This document shows positions 33,319 to 43,592 of a stretch of DNA of 64,000 nt, piece after piece. Where the stretch lies: the NCBI RefSeq assembly GCF_011440395.1, contig NZ_JAAOIX010000008.1:124001-188000 (forward strand). Reading direction: 5' to 3'. The DNA comes from Pseudomaricurvus alcaniphilus (GTDB taxonomy: Bacteria; Pseudomonadota; Gammaproteobacteria; Pseudomonadales; Cellvibrionaceae). Each line of letters begins with the position of its first letter. Position 1 is the stretch's first letter. The notes beneath the pieces were generated by a model that ran no database searches, was not told the origin of the DNA, and worked only from the letters and a program-made list of their open reading frames with translations. The position numbers were made by a program, and so were the translations under genes.

Positions 33319-34026
33319 TCAGCGCTGGACTTGAAAAACCAGGTCCCAGACACCGTGCCCGAGCTTTTCACCACGCTTTTCAAATTTTGTGATCGGCCGA
33401 TAGTCTGGCCGCGGTGCAAACAGGTATTCCCCGGCGACGTTGACCAGCCCCGGCGACAGGGTCAACACTTCCATCATATGTTCTGCGTAAGCTTCCCAGT
33501 CGGTTGCCATGTGTATGATACCCGAAGGTTTGAGCTTATTATGCAAGGCAGCAATGAATGGTAACTGAACGATGCGGCGCTTATTGTGCTTTTTCTTATG
33601 CCATGGATCCGGGAAATACAGCTGGAAGCGATCCAGGCTGGCGTCGGCGATACAATCGTGCAGTACATCCAGGGCGTCAGCCATATAGATACGCAGATTT
33701 CTCAACCCTTCTTTGCCCGCGTTATTAATCAGGCAGCCAACTCCCGGCGGGTGGACTTCGATGCCAATAAAGTCTTTCTCGGGTTCGTTGCGCGCCATAT
33801 GCAGCAGCGAATCCCCCATGCCAAAACCAATTTCCAGTACCACTGGCGCCTCGCGACCAAAACAGGTGGCAATATCCAGAGGACCATCGAACAGGCTCAA
33901 GCCATAGTCCGGCCAGTAGAGATCGAAGGCCTTTTTCTGCGCCGCGGTAATGCGACCGCCGCGGATCACATAGCTGCGAATGGCCTTTTTTTTGAATTCC
34001 GGCTTGAAGTCCAGGGTATCATTCAT
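33319..34026 (-). CDS. trmB: tRNA (guanine-N7)-methyltransferase
   Basis: 235 residues from the ATG at 34026. It makes m7G46 in tRNA using S-adenosylmethionine. Motifs: [15 protein letters not shown] (SAM-binding), [31 protein letters not shown] (the PDPWxKKxHxKRR signature) and [18 protein letters not shown] lies 8 bases before this ATG. An in-frame ATG at 34062 overlaps the TAG of the upstream DUF423 gene and would add 12 residues; either start is possible. Probably co-transcribed with the DUF423 gene. Confidence 0.95.
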   Translation of the reverse strand: MNDTLDFKPEFKKKAIRSYVIRGGRITAAQKKAFDLYWPDYGLSLFDGPLDIATCFGREAPVVLEIGFGMGDSLLHMARNEPEKDFIGIEVHPPGVGCLINNAGKEGLRNLRIYMADALDVLHDCIADASLDRFQLYFPDPWHKKKHNKRRIVQLPFIAALHNKLKPSGIIHMATDWEAYAEHMMEVLTLSPGLVNVAGEYLFAPRPDYRPITKFEKRGEKLGHGVWDLVFQVQR

Positions 34027-34054
34027 CGTCTTTGCTTCTCTCTCCACGATTGGA

Positions 34055-34435
34055 CTAGACATCCGTTAAGCGCCAACTGCCCAACAGCAGCAAGAGCCAG
34101 CCGAGTATAAAACTCAAACCGCCCAGCGGAGTTATCGGGCCCAGCCAGCTCGGGCCACCGAGGGCCAAACCGTAGAGGCTGCCAGAAAATAAAACTATGC
34201 CGGCGATAAACGCCCAGCCGCTCCAGTAGAGCGCCCCGGACTGGGGTAGATGCAGCGACAACAATGCCAGCAGCAAGAGCGCCAGGGTGTGGTAGAACTG
34301 GTAGTGGACGCCGGTTTGAAACGCTGCCAGCAACGGCGCCTCTATTTTGCCCTTCAATCCATGGGCGGCGAAGGCTCCCAATACCACCGCCAGCAGCCCG
34401 CTCACTGCCGCTATTACCACAAACGGTTTGACCAT
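34055..34435 (-). CDS. DUF423 family membrane protein (YgdD-like)
   Basis: 126 residues with four membrane segments. The start [29 protein letters not shown] contains the GAFAAHGL motif of DUF423, and [26 protein letters not shown] closes it. Function is unknown. AGGAT lies a few bases before the ATG at 34435; an earlier in-frame start lacks family similarity. It precedes trmB with the reading frames touching. Confidence 0.85.
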   Translation of the reverse strand: MVKPFVVIAAVSGLLAVVLGAFAAHGLKGKIEAPLLAAFQTGVHYQFYHTLALLLLALLSLHLPQSGALYWSGWAFIAGIVLFSGSLYGLALGGPSWLGPITPLGGLSFILGWLLLLLGSWRLTDV

Positions 34436-34565
34436 AGTCCTATCCTGACTCAATAAAGCCGGCATTGTATTGCCCCACGTCAAAAATTGACAGGCTAGCT
34501 GCGGTACCAGGCAGCGAATCAAGACAGCGGCCGTCAAGGCGCCGCTCGCCATGCCTGCCGCAGGC

Positions 34566-34596
34566 AAAAAAAAGCCGCGGGTAAACGCGGCTTTTT
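34566..34596. terminator. Terminator of rpoH
   Basis: AAAAAGCCGCG and CGCGGCTTTTT pair over 11 bp around GGTAAA. On the minus strand it is followed by a further T run, ending transcription about 115 bases beyond the rpoH stop. The symmetry also makes it usable on the plus strand. Confidence 0.88.
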
Positions 34597-34711
34597 ACAA
34601 CGGAATTTTTAGTACTGCATATTCAGTAATCGGAGCTTTAGGTCGAGCCCCCGAACCTTGCTTTTGCGCCTTGATGGCACCTCACTGCAGACTGTCCTGT
34701 CGATCTTTTTC

Positions 34712-35569
34712 CTAAGCTTCCATCGCCACACGCACTTTCTTCATGGCGTTTTTTTCCAGCTGGCGAATACGCTCTGCCGAGACGCCGTACTTGGCAGCGA
34801 GGTCATGCAGAGTGGCCTTGTTCTCTTCATTCAACCAGCGCTGCTGGATGATGTCCCTGGAACGCTCATCCAGCCCTTCCAGCGCAACTACCAGGCTGCT
34901 GACATTGCTGTCTTCCCAGTCTGCATCTTCCAGCTGGGTGGCCGGGTCGTAGCGTCGATCCTCCAGGTAATAAGCGGGCGCCTGGTAGGCGGTGTCGTCA
35001 TCGTCATCTGTGCCGGCGTCAAAAGCCGCATCGTAGGCAGACAAACGGCCCTCCATTTCCCGCACCTGGTCGAGATCAACATTCAGGTCTTCGGCAACGG
35101 CTTTGGCTTCATCATTGGTCAACCAGGCCAGACGCTTTTTGGCACCGCGCAGATTGAAAAACAGTTTGCGCTGCGCCTTGGTGGTGGCGACCTTGACGAT
35201 ACGCCAGTTGCGCAGGATAAATTCGTGCATCTCGGCCTTGATCCAATGCACGGCAAAGGATACCAATCGCACACCCTTTTCAGGATTAAAGCGCTTGACC
35301 GCCTTCATCAGGCCGACATTGCCTTCCTGAATAAGATCGGATTGAGCCAGTCCATAACCAGAGTAACTCTTGGCGATATGCACCACAAAACGCAGGTGCG
35401 CCAGTACCAGGCGCCGTGCAGCTTCCAGGTCATCGCGGTAATAGAGGTCTTCCGCCAGCTGCTTTTCTTCTTCCGCTGACAAAACCGCAAAACCGTTTAC
35501 GGTCTGCATGTAGGCGTTAAGGTTAGCCCCCGGCGCCAATAAACCTGCAGGCTGTAAGCTAGTTCCCAT
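34712..35569 (-). CDS. rpoH: RNA polymerase sigma-32 factor (heat shock)
   Basis: 285 residues (E. coli 284). Region 2 contains [41 protein letters not shown] and [64 protein letters not shown] (the RpoH box with QRKLFFNLR); region 4 is [36 protein letters not shown]. It directs heat-shock transcription. AGAGGA lies 6 bases before the ATG at 35569. The order ftsY-ftsE-ftsX-rpoH is conserved. A sigmaE-type promoter lies upstream. Confidence 0.97.
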   Translation of the reverse strand: MGTSLQPAGLLAPGANLNAYMQTVNGFAVLSAEEEKQLAEDLYYRDDLEAARRLVLAHLRFVVHIAKSYSGYGLAQSDLIQEGNVGLMKAVKRFNPEKGVRLVSFAVHWIKAEMHEFILRNWRIVKVATTKAQRKLFFNLRGAKKRLAWLTNDEAKAVAEDLNVDLDQVREMEGRLSAYDAAFDAGTDDDDDTAYQAPAYYLEDRRYDPATQLEDADWEDSNVSSLVVALEGLDERSRDIIQQRWLNEENKATLHDLAAKYGVSAERIRQLEKNAMKKVRVAMEA

Positions 35570-35627
35570 ACGACATCCTCTATTCAAGACGTTAAATTTA
35601 AACCCGGAGAGTTTAGCACTCTGCGGG

Positions 35628-35654
35628 TAAGACTTCCAACTTTTGCAAAAGTTC
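35628..35654 (-). promoter_or_regulatory. SigmaE-type promoter of rpoH
   Basis: On the minus strand GGAACTT gives a -35 GAACTT (35654-35649), then exactly 16 bases, then TCTTA (35632-35628). Transcription would start near 35620, about 50 bases before the rpoH ATG. E. coli rpoH has a known sigmaE promoter (P3) in its leader. A sigma70-like TTGGAA-N18-TAAACT pair overlaps just downstream. Confidence 0.65.
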
Positions 35655-35718
35655 CGCACTCGACGATAAAGTCTTTTAAAGTCAACAAGTTAGATCATTT
35701 CAACAGAGTACTGGAGAC

Positions 35719-36729
35719 CTACCTCGGCTCGATCTCCCCCAGGTGGCGGCTGACCGCAAGCCAGGCCCCCAGCCAGCCCATCAGGGCGCCACCCCCCAGC
35801 ATCAGCAGGGCAATTGTAAGGTCGGGACCCAGCAGCCGAAAATCGCTTTGATAGGCAGCCGCCAGGGAGGATACCGGGCCGGCCAGTAACAGCAGCAGCA
35901 ACAGCAGCAACAGCAACCCGAGAACGCCCCCGGCAAAGCCGTACCAGAACCCCGTATACAGGAAGGGGCGCCGCACGAAGGCATTGGAGCCCCCCACCAG
36001 TTTGATAATAATGATTTCATCGCGCCGGCTTTCAATGGCCAGGCGGATGGTATTGCCGATTACCAGCAATACTCCCAGTGCCAGCAGGCCGCCCAGCACC
36101 CACACCAGCTGGGTGCCGAGGGCCAGGATCCGGTGCAGGCGCTCCACCCAGTCGCGGTCGAAAACTACGTCGTCCACCACCGCTGAGGCGCGCAAGCTGT
36201 CGCCCAGCTGGATCAACTCCTGCGGCGGCACCGACAGTGCCGGCACCAGCAGGAATGTGGCCGGCAGCGGATTGCTATCGAGCAGGCGCAGCGCCTGCCC
36301 CATGCCCGACTCCCGCTCAAAATCCTGTAATGCCTGCTCCGGGGTAATAAACGTGACCTCAGCCAACAGCGGATTTTGCTGCAGCTGCCGGCGCAGGTCA
36401 GTGATCGCCGGCTCCCGGGCATTGGCGCTGACAAATACGCTCAATTTGGGCGCACCGTCCCAGCGCTGGCCGAGACTGCGCAGGTTGTCCATGCCTACCA
36501 GCAGGGTGGCCGGCAGTGCCAGCGCCACCGCAATCACCATCCAGGTCATCAGGCTCTGCAGGGGGGTGGCCAGCAGGCGCCGCAGACTGTCACCGGCGCT
36601 GCTGCGGTGGTGATCCAGGTAGCTGTGCCAGCGGTCGCCGACCCCCAGCTTGCGTGCCCTGGCCCCGGCTTCACTCCTGGTGGCAGGTCGCGCAGCAGCC
36701 CGGGTTTTAGTTTTTACCGGCGGCCGCAT
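35719..36729 (-). CDS. ftsX: Cell division protein FtsX
   Basis: 336 residues from the ATG at 36729 (MRPPVKTK), which has GGAG 8 bases upstream; an ATG 5 codons earlier lies deeper in ftsE. An N-terminal cytoplasmic basic tail, TM1 (SLMTWMVIAVALALPATLLV), a periplasmic domain (about 90-210), and three more membrane segments. With FtsE it forms an ABC-type complex that activates periplasmic cell-wall hydrolases at the septum. TM3 contains an uninterrupted leucine tract from a CAG/CAA microsatellite (35886-35917). It overlaps ftsE by about 20 bases. Confidence 0.95.
   Translation of the reverse strand: MRPPVKTKTRAAARPATRSEAGARARKLGVGDRWHSYLDHHRSSAGDSLRRLLATPLQSLMTWMVIAVALALPATLLVGMDNLRSLGQRWDGAPKLSVFVSANAREPAITDLRRQLQQNPLLAEVTFITPEQALQDFERESGMGQALRLLDSNPLPATFLLVPALSVPPQELIQLGDSLRASAVVDDVVFDRDWVERLHRILALGTQLVWVLGGLLALGVLLVIGNTIRLAIESRRDEIIIIKLVGGSNAFVRRPFLYTGFWYGFAGGVLGLLLLLLLLLLLAGPVSSLAAAYQSDFRLLGPDLTIALLMLGGGALMGWLGAWLAVSRHLGEIEPR
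35886..35917. repeat. CAG/CAA microsatellite in ftsX
   Basis: A run of CAGCAGCAGCAACAGCAG-type triplets encodes eleven or twelve consecutive leucines in a membrane segment of FtsX. Being in frame, triplet gains or losses would change only the length of the leucine tract. Confidence 0.75.
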
Positions 36730-37396
36730 TTGCCAATACTCCATCGTGGACCAATTGACCCTGGTTGAGGCCCAGGACCCGTTTATTCAATTTTCTGATC
36801 AGGGCCACATCGTGACTGGCGATCAAAACGGTAACGCCGACGTCGTTGAACTGCTTGAACAGGGTCATGATCTCCGCCGACAGGGCCGGATCGAGGTTGC
36901 CGGTAGGTTCATCCGCCAGCAACAATCTGGGCTTGTTGACCACAGCCCGGGCAATACCAACCCGCTGCTGTTCGCCGCCGGATAGCACAATCGGGTTCTG
37001 CTTCTCTTTATTGAGCAAACCGACCTTGTCCAGCGCCGCCCTGACCCGCCGCGCGGCTTCCTTCGGCGCGTAGCCCTCGATCACCAATGGCAGTGCGACG
37101 TTGTCGTAAACGCTGCGATCAAACAGCAGTTGATGGTTTTGAAACACCACGCCGATACGCCGGCGCAGCTGCGGAATTTGCCGCGCCGACAGGCGGTTCA
37201 GATTCTTGCCGTCCACCAGCACCTGCCCCTGGGAAGCCCGCTCCATCAGCATGATCAATTTCAACAAGGTGCTCTTGCCGGCGCCCGAGTGACCGGTCAG
37301 GAACACAAACTCGGCCCTTGCCACCTCAAAACTGGCCCTGTCCAGAGCCTCGTAGCCACCCGGATAGCGCTTGCTGACCTCGTCGAATCGAATCAT
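36707..37396 (-). CDS. ftsE: Cell division ATP-binding protein FtsE
   Basis: 229 residues. [23 protein letters not shown] starts the ABC domain; Walker A is GHSGAGKST (about 35-43), signature [14 protein letters not shown] (about 138-151) and Walker [13 protein letters not shown]. It is the ATPase of the FtsEX complex. Stop and start with ftsX overlap, and ftsY ends only 9 bases upstream, so ftsY-ftsE-ftsX read as one operon. Confidence 0.97.
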   Translation of the reverse strand: MIRFDEVSKRYPGGYEALDRASFEVARAEFVFLTGHSGAGKSTLLKLIMLMERASQGQVLVDGKNLNRLSARQIPQLRRRIGVVFQNHQLLFDRSVYDNVALPLVIEGYAPKEAARRVRAALDKVGLLNKEKQNPIVLSGGEQQRVGIARAVVNKPRLLLADEPTGNLDPALSAEIMTLFKQFNDVGVTVLIASHDVALIRKLNKRVLGLNQGQLVHDGVLANAAAGKN

Positions 37397-37405
37397 AAAA
37401 AGTGA

Positions 37406-38557
37406 TCACTTACTCTCGTTGAATAAGGCTTTAACAAAGGTCTCTGCGACAAATGGCTGCAAATCATCAAGCCCCTCACCGACGCCGATAAAACGCACTG
37501 GCAGGTTGAACTTGCGACTGAGGGCGAAGATAACCCCACCCTTGGCGGTGCCGTCCAGTTTGGTCAGCACCAACCCGGTTACCCCGGCCGCTTCGATAAA
37601 TTCCTGGGCCTGACTGATAGCGTTCTGGCCAGTGCCGGCATCAAGCACCAGCAGTACTTCATGGGGAGCACTGGGATCCAGCCTGGCCATGACCCGTTTC
37701 ACTTTGGCCAGCTCCTCCATCAGGTTACTCTTGTTGTGCAAACGGCCGGCGGTATCGGCAATCACCAGGTCAATGCCCTTGGCCCGGGCCGAGTCAATGG
37801 CGTCAAAAATAACCGAGGCGCTGTCGGCGCCGGTGTGCTGGGCCACCACCGGTACCTTATTGCGCTCACCCCAGATTTGCAGTTGCTCCACTGCGGCCGC
37901 CCTGAAGGTATCCCCTGCGGCCAACAGCACACTCTTGCCCTCGCGCTGATAGCGATTGGCCAGCTTGCCGATGGTGGTGGTCTTGCCAACGCCATTGACC
38001 CCAACCACCAGAATTACTGCGGGCTTTTGCGCCGGTAACTGCAGCGGTGACTGCACTTTACCCAACATATCCGCCAGCGCCTGCTTCAAGGCAGCATAGA
38101 GAGCATCGGCATCGGCCAGCTGCTTGCGCTCGGAGGCTTCAGTCAAGCGGGTAATGATTTCGCTGGTAGCTTCATAGCCCACGTCGGCCATCAGCAACTG
38201 GGTTTCAATTTCTTCCAGTAACTCTTCATCAATTTCCTTTTTACCCAGGAACAGGTTGCCCAGCCCCTCGGCAAAGTTACTGCTGGTGCGCGACAACCCC
38301 TGTTGCATACGCGCCCAGAGGTTGAGTTGAGGCTCAGCGGGTGCTGTTTCCGCGGGCATCACCTCGCCGTCATCACGATTGCCTGGCGGCGGCTGGCGCT
38401 CGGCCGAGACTGGCGCTGACTGCTCCGACTCGGGTCGACGGCCTACCATCCAGCCGAACAGGAACAGGAACAGGCGAATAAAGGTGGGGAAATTACGCTG
38501 CCAGAAATTCGGCCCGCTGCCGGAACTCGCTGTCGATTTAGTTGCTTCGCTGGTCAC
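37406..38557 (-). CDS. ftsY: Signal recognition particle receptor FtsY
   Basis: 383 residues. An acidic, variable A domain (about 1-85), then the NG GTPase: N domain with LGNLFLGKKEIDEELLEEIETQLLMADVG, G1 GVNGVGKTTTIGKLA, G3 DTAGRLHNKSNLMEEL and G4 TKLDGTAKGG. It docks SRP-ribosome complexes at the membrane for protein insertion. A hydrophobic patch near the N-terminus (LFLFLFGWMVG) may aid membrane binding. It is divergent from rsmD, with about 130 bases between starts. Confidence 0.97.
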   Translation of the reverse strand: MTSEATKSTASSGSGPNFWQRNFPTFIRLFLFLFGWMVGRRPESEQSAPVSAERQPPPGNRDDGEVMPAETAPAEPQLNLWARMQQGLSRTSSNFAEGLGNLFLGKKEIDEELLEEIETQLLMADVGYEATSEIITRLTEASERKQLADADALYAALKQALADMLGKVQSPLQLPAQKPAVILVVGVNGVGKTTTIGKLANRYQREGKSVLLAAGDTFRAAAVEQLQIWGERNKVPVVAQHTGADSASVIFDAIDSARAKGIDLVIADTAGRLHNKSNLMEELAKVKRVMARLDPSAPHEVLLVLDAGTGQNAISQAQEFIEAAGVTGLVLTKLDGTAKGGVIFALSRKFNLPVRFIGVGEGLDDLQPFVAETFVKALFNESK

Positions 38558-38688
38558 TGCCTACCTCAATCCCGTTACAATACAGCCAAATGCTGAAAGC
38601 GCAGCATTTTACCGGCATACTTGGCCGCTTGCAGCCTTTGTCGTGTCAGCCCTTTGCGCTGCGTCACTTACCCCAGTCGGAGTCCCGC

Positions 38689-39303
38689 TTGAACGGTCGT
38701 AAAAACCGCCCCAAAAGCAGCGCCAAACCGCCCGAGCGGGCGCTGCACCAACTGCGCATCATCGCTGGTAAATGGCGCAGTCGGCGCCTCATGTTTGCAC
38801 CCGTGGCCGGCCTGCGCCCCACCGGCGACCGCATCCGCGAAACCCTGTTTAACTGGTTGCTGGGAGAGATAGAAGGAGCTCGCTGCCTGGATCTGTTCAG
38901 TGGCTCCGGGGCCCTGGGGCTGGAAGCTCTGTCCCGCGGCGCCGCCAGCGCCACACTGCTGGAACTCAATCCGCAGGCCGCCCGCCAACTGGCCGCCAAC
39001 CTGGCGCTGCTGGCCGCGGACAATGCCGAACTGGCCCAGGCCGACACCCTGCAGTGGCTGCAACAAACGCCGCCCGCCCGCTATGACCTGGTGTTCCTGG
39101 ACCCGCCCTTTGACGCCGACCTCTGGCAGCCCGTTATCGAACTGCTGACAGCGAAGCACTGGCTCTCCACCACCGCCCTGGTCTATATAGAAGCGCCCCA
39201 CGACTACGCCCTCGTGGTGCCGCAAAGCTGGCACCTGCACCGGGAAAAGCGCGCCGGGGAGGTATGTATAAGGCTCTATCGACTCGTTTCCGGGGGGAGC
39301 TGA
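38689..39303 (+). CDS. rsmD: 16S rRNA (guanine966-N2)-methyltransferase RsmD, TTG start
   Basis: 204 residues (family about 198). It methylates G966 of 16S rRNA. Motifs: LRIIAGKWRSRRLMF (RsmD-specific start), RPTGDRIRETLFNWL, CLDLFSGSGALGLEALSRGA (SAM-binding) and VFLDPPFD (NPPY-equivalent DPPF). I set the start at TTG 38689 because CGGAG lies 6-7 bases before it and the family begins just after; the only upstream ATGs would lie in or against ftsY. It is followed after 111 bases by coaD. Confidence 0.9.
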   Translation: MNGRKNRPKSSAKPPERALHQLRIIAGKWRSRRLMFAPVAGLRPTGDRIRETLFNWLLGEIEGARCLDLFSGSGALGLEALSRGAASATLLELNPQAARQLAANLALLAADNAELAQADTLQWLQQTPPARYDLVFLDPPFDADLWQPVIELLTAKHWLSTTALVYIEAPHDYALVVPQSWHLHREKRAGEVCIRLYRLVSGGS

Positions 39304-39351
39304 CTACCTGTAAAACGCCCGGGTTTTGTACTCTTCGTCCAAATTGTATAA

Positions 39352-39894
<543 letters not shown>

Positions 39895-39958
39895 TATTGC
39901 GACCACACCCCAGCCCCGCAAATGCCAGGCCAAAGCCTCGCTGCCTGAAACTGCCAGG

Positions 39959-40774
39959 CTAGGTTTGACAGTGACTGCAGTAAACGGTGGCTCGCTGCCC
40001 CAGGCGCAACTCCTGCAGCGGTCGCCGACAGCCCTTGCAAGGCTCACCTGCACGCCCGTAGACGGTTAGCTGCTGCTTGAAGTAACCCGGTTTGCCATCG
40101 CCACCGACAAAATCGCGCAAGGTAGTGCCACCCTGCTCGATAGCCTGGGCCAGAGTGGACTTGATTTCCTCCACCAGGCGCTGGTAGCGCTGCCTGGAGA
40201 TAGCCCCGGCGGCGCGAGTCGGCCGAATTCCCGCCTTGTGGAGCGCCTCATTGGCGTAGATATTACCCACGCCGACCACAACCTTACTGTCCATTACAAA
40301 GGTTTTCACCGCCTGCTTGCGACGGCGCGAGCGCTGGTAGAGATAATCCGCATCGAACTCCGGCTGCAGTGGTTCCGGACCCAGTTGGCTCAGCAGCGGG
40401 TGCTGTTGCCAGGGCTGGTCCGTCCACAGCACCGAACCGAAGCGCCGCGGATCGTGATAGCGCAGCACCCTGTGCTCACCGAAATCCAGGTCCAGGTGGT
40501 CGTGGTAGCCGGGGTCCTCGCGCCGCGAAACGATGCGCAGGGAGCCGGACATCCCCAGGTGCACAAGCAAGTGACCGCTGGCAAAATGGAATAACAGGTA
40601 CTTGCCCCGCCGCTGCAGGTCCAGCAACCGCTGCCCGGTAAGGGTGGCAACAAGGTGCCCCGGCACCGGCCAGCGCAAAATTGGCTGGCGCACCCGCACC
40701 GCCGCAACAGTGCGGTGCAGGACGTGGGGCTCTATACCACGCCGGGTGGTCTCAACTTCGGGCAGCTCAGGCAC
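39959..40774 (-). CDS. mutM: Formamidopyrimidine-DNA glycosylase (MutM/Fpg)
   Basis: 271 residues. The catalytic N-terminus is MPELPEVETTRRG (Pro2 nucleophile, Glu3). Later motifs are VGNIYANEALHKAGIRP, the helix-two-turn-helix region, and a C-terminal zinc finger with C-x2-C and C-x2-C (CKGC, CSHC). It removes 8-oxoguanine and ring-opened purines. With mutY in the same window it makes up the GO repair system. It follows the ribosomal protein genes on the same strand but after a terminator, so it should have its own promoter. Confidence 0.97.
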   Translation of the reverse strand: MPELPEVETTRRGIEPHVLHRTVAAVRVRQPILRWPVPGHLVATLTGQRLLDLQRRGKYLLFHFASGHLLVHLGMSGSLRIVSRREDPGYHDHLDLDFGEHRVLRYHDPRRFGSVLWTDQPWQQHPLLSQLGPEPLQPEFDADYLYQRSRRRKQAVKTFVMDSKVVVGVGNIYANEALHKAGIRPTRAAGAISRQRYQRLVEEIKSTLAQAIEQGGTTLRDFVGGDGKPGYFKQQLTVYGRAGEPCKGCRRPLQELRLGQRATVYCSHCQT

Positions 40775-40828
40775 GACAGTGGATCAATGCCGGCAGCAAT
40801 GACGGGCGGCGCCATGCTGCAGAGACAA

Positions 40829-40852
40829 AAAACCCGGCAGCAGCCGGGTTTT
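40829..40852 (-). terminator. Terminator of the rpmB-rpmG unit
   Basis: On the minus strand AAAACCCGGC and GCCGGGTTTT form a perfect 10-bp stem with a 4-base loop, followed by more T. It starts 24 bases beyond the rpmG stop. Confidence 0.9.
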
Positions 40853-40875
40853 GGAGGCAATCACCAGGCAGTCAC

Positions 40876-41043
40876 CTACTTGATTTTGCCTTCCTTGTAC
40901 ATCACGTGCTTGCGAGCGACGGGATCGTACTTCTTCATTTCCATCTTCTCAGGCGTGTTGCGCTTGTTCTTGTCAGTAGTATAGAAATGACCTGTACCCG
41001 CACTGGAGTTGAGGCGGATTTTATCACGTGCACCTTTTGCCAT
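40876..41043 (-). CDS. rpmG: 50S ribosomal protein L33
   Basis: 55 residues: it starts [20 protein letters not shown] and ends [14 protein letters not shown], the E. coli L33 pattern at the same length. It lacks the CxxC pairs of zinc-binding L33 paralogues, so it is the zinc-independent type. It is 11 bases after rpmB, in the usual rpmB-rpmG pair. Confidence 0.97.
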   Translation of the reverse strand: MAKGARDKIRLNSSAGTGHFYTTDKNKRNTPEKMEMKKYDPVARKHVMYKEGKIK

Positions 41044-41054
41044 GGTTAGACTCC

Positions 41055-41291
41055 TTAAACGCTTTCGCCGCGGCCGCGGATTTCAGTCAAGACAGTTTCA
41101 ATGCCTTTCTTGTCGATAATACGCATACCCTTGGAGGACACGCGCAGCTTTACAAACCGCTTTTCGGATTCAACCCAGAAACGGTGGGAATGTAAATTTG
41201 GCAAAAAACGACGCTTGGTGTGGTTTTTTGCGTGAGAAACGTTGTTACCAGTAATCGGACGCTTACCGGTTACCTGACATACCTTGGACAT
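41055..41291 (-). CDS. rpmB: 50S ribosomal protein L28
   Basis: 78 residues. The start [33 protein letters not shown] is diagnostic of L28 (E. coli 78 residues). It lies just upstream of rpmG. The 228-base gap to radC should hold the rpmBG promoter. Confidence 0.97.
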   Translation of the reverse strand: MSKVCQVTGKRPITGNNVSHAKNHTKRRFLPNLHSHRFWVESEKRFVKLRVSSKGMRIIDKKGIETVLTEIRGRGESV

Positions 41292-41520
41292 TTTCTTGCC
41301 TCATTTAGATCGCTCATCACTGCACAGCAGCGACGGTGAAAAACTGTAATTCGGCGACTGTAACCGGGGTGAAACCGGATATGCCACCCCGTGCTTAGCG
41401 GAGCCCGTCGCGGAGAGCGGCGTTTTATACCAGAACATTACCCCAATAGCAAACTTCTGGCGTTTTTTTACGCAATTTTCTCCAGCGGAGCGTCAGATTC
41501 AAGCTTCCGGGTCCTGTGCC

Positions 41521-42195
41521 CTATATCAGACCCCGTTCGGCAAAGGAGACCACCTCGGCATCCCCCACCACCATATGGTCGAGCACCCGTATATCCACCA
41601 GCCCGAGCGACTCCTTGAGACGCTCGGTAATGCGCTGATCGGCCTGGCTGGGCTCGGCTACTCCCGACGGGTGATTGTGGGCCAGGATCACCGCCGCGGC
41701 ATTGTGCGCCAGCGCTGCTTTCACAACCTCCCGCGGGTGCACACTGGCACCGTCGATGGTGCCCTGGAACAGCTCCCGGTAAGCCAGCAAGCGGTGCTGG
41801 GAGTCGAGCAGCAACATGCTGAACACTTCCCGAGACTGGTGGCGCAACTCGGCGAGCAGATAATCCTTCACCGTCTGCGGGCTGTAGAAGCCCTCGCCGC
41901 GCTCCATTACCGCGGACAGGTGCCGTCGACCCATCTCCAGCACTGCCTGCAACTGGGCATACTTGGCCGCACCGAGACCGTGAGCGGCGCAAAACGCCGC
42001 CTGCTCTGAGTCGAGAATTTGGCGCAAGCCGCCGAACTCGTGCAGTAAATCCCGGGCCAGGTCGACGGCGGACTTACCACTGCAACCGGTGCGTAAAAAA
42101 ATCGCCAGTAACTCCGCGTCCGACAATACCGCCGCGCCGCGGCTGAGCAATTTCTCCCGCGGCCGCTCCGGCTCCGGCCAATCCCTGATACTCAT
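41521..42195 (-). CDS. radC: RadC/JAB1-domain protein
   Basis: 224 residues from the ATG at 42195 ([17 protein letters not shown]), with AGGAG 5 bases upstream. The N-terminal helix-hairpin-helix region ([31 protein letters not shown]) is followed by the JAMM metal motif [14 protein letters not shown]. RadC proteins are predicted metallo-isopeptidase-like or DNA-associated; their true role is not settled. The position next to rpmB and divergent from coaBC is conserved in gammaproteobacteria. Confidence 0.93.
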   Translation of the reverse strand: MSIRDWPEPERPREKLLSRGAAVLSDAELLAIFLRTGCSGKSAVDLARDLLHEFGGLRQILDSEQAAFCAAHGLGAAKYAQLQAVLEMGRRHLSAVMERGEGFYSPQTVKDYLLAELRHQSREVFSMLLLDSQHRLLAYRELFQGTIDGASVHPREVVKAALAHNAAAVILAHNHPSGVAEPSQADQRITERLKESLGLVDIRVLDHMVVGDAEVVSFAERGLI

Positions 42196-42315
42196 GCGCA
42201 CTCCTCCCTGTGATCCGTAGACAAGATTCCCTATAATCCGCCTTCACCTTGTGACAGTATTTGCGGCAAAGCCAGTTTAGGCGCCCACCCCGATTCCGAC
42301 CAGCTGGAAAAAAGC

Positions 42316-43509
42316 ATGAGTTCCCTGACCAACAAACAAATTTTACTGGGCGTTACCGGCGGCATCGCGGCCTACAAGAGCGCCGAACTGGTGCGCCGCC
42401 TGCAGGACCTGGGCGCCGAGGTCAGGGTGATTATGACCGCTGCCGCGCAGCAATTTATTACCCCGCTGACCATGCAGGCGCTGTCCGGCAATCCGGTTCA
42501 TACCCAGCTCCTGGACCCCGAGGCGGAGGCCGGCATGGGGCATATCGAGCTGGCCCGCTGGGCCGACCTGCTGCTGGTGGCCCCGGCCAGCGCCGACTTT
42601 ATTGCCCGCCTGGTCAACGGCGCCGGGGACGATTTGCTGACCACCGTCTGCCTCGCCACTGCCGCACCGATTTGCCTGGCCCCGGCCATGAACCAGGCCA
42701 TGTGGAAAAGCCCGGCGACCCAGGCCAACCTGGCCCAACTGACGGGTCGCAACATAGTCTGCTTCGGCCCGGCCGAGGGCTCCCAGGCCTGTGGTGACGT
42801 GGGCCCGGGCCGCATGCTGGAAGCCAGTGAGCTGGCCCACTTGACCGCTGGCCGCTTTGCCACCGGGCTACTGGCCGGCAAATCTGTGGTGATCACAGCC
42901 GGGCCCACCCGCGAAGCCATCGATCCGGTGCGTTATATCAGCAATCACAGCTCCGGCAAAATGGGCTACGCACTGGCTGCGGCAGCGCGCGATGCCGGTG
43001 CCAAAGTGACGATCATCAGTGGTCCGTGCAACCTGGCAACCCCTGAACACTGTACTCGCATCGATGTCGAGAGCGCTCGTGAAATGCACCAGGCCAGTCT
43101 CGACGCCCTGGCCGGCTGCGATGTGTTTATCGCCTCCGCCGCGGTTGCCGACTATCGCCCGGCAACCGTGGCGGAACAGAAGATCAAGAAGACCGGACGC
43201 GACAGCATGACCATTGAACTGGTCAAGAACCCGGACATAGTCGCGGCCGTTGCCGCCAGTGAGCCGCGCCCTTTTACCGTCGGCTTCGCGGCGGAAACCA
43301 GTGATGTCGTTCACTACGCCCGGGACAAGCTGGTGCGTAAAAAGCTGGACGCGGTCATTGCCAATGACGTCTCCCGCACAGACATCGGTTTCAATAGCGA
43401 CCAGAATGCGGTCACTATAATAACCGCGGACGGCGAAACCACTCTGCCACAAGCCAGCAAATCGCAGCTGGCACGGGAATTAATCGCGTATTTGGCTAAA
43501 CTTATATAA
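42316..43509 (+). CDS. coaBC: Phosphopantothenoylcysteine decarboxylase/synthetase CoaBC
   Basis: 397 residues. CoaC half: [20 protein letters not shown], TASAxxF-type active site seen as [19 protein letters not shown], and APAMNQAMW (the PxMNxxMW motif). CoaB half: [31 protein letters not shown] and the AAVADYRP segment, then FAAETSD. It makes 4'-phosphopantetheine precursors of CoA. The gene is divergent from radC. The next gene is algC; dut, which normally lies between them in Pseudomonas and after coaBC in E. coli, is absent. Confidence 0.96.
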   Translation: MSSLTNKQILLGVTGGIAAYKSAELVRRLQDLGAEVRVIMTAAAQQFITPLTMQALSGNPVHTQLLDPEAEAGMGHIELARWADLLLVAPASADFIARLVNGAGDDLLTTVCLATAAPICLAPAMNQAMWKSPATQANLAQLTGRNIVCFGPAEGSQACGDVGPGRMLEASELAHLTAGRFATGLLAGKSVVITAGPTREAIDPVRYISNHSSGKMGYALAAAARDAGAKVTIISGPCNLATPEHCTRIDVESAREMHQASLDALAGCDVFIASAAVADYRPATVAEQKIKKTGRDSMTIELVKNPDIVAAVAASEPRPFTVGFAAETSDVVHYARDKLVRKKLDAVIANDVSRTDIGFNSDQNAVTIITADGETTLPQASKSQLARELIAYLAKLI

Positions 43510-43592
43510 GCAGTTACACCTAGAAACGGGAATGTTTCAGTGGGCAACCCGCTGCGCAAACGCTCCCAGCCCGAAAATAAAGGATCCCTTAC

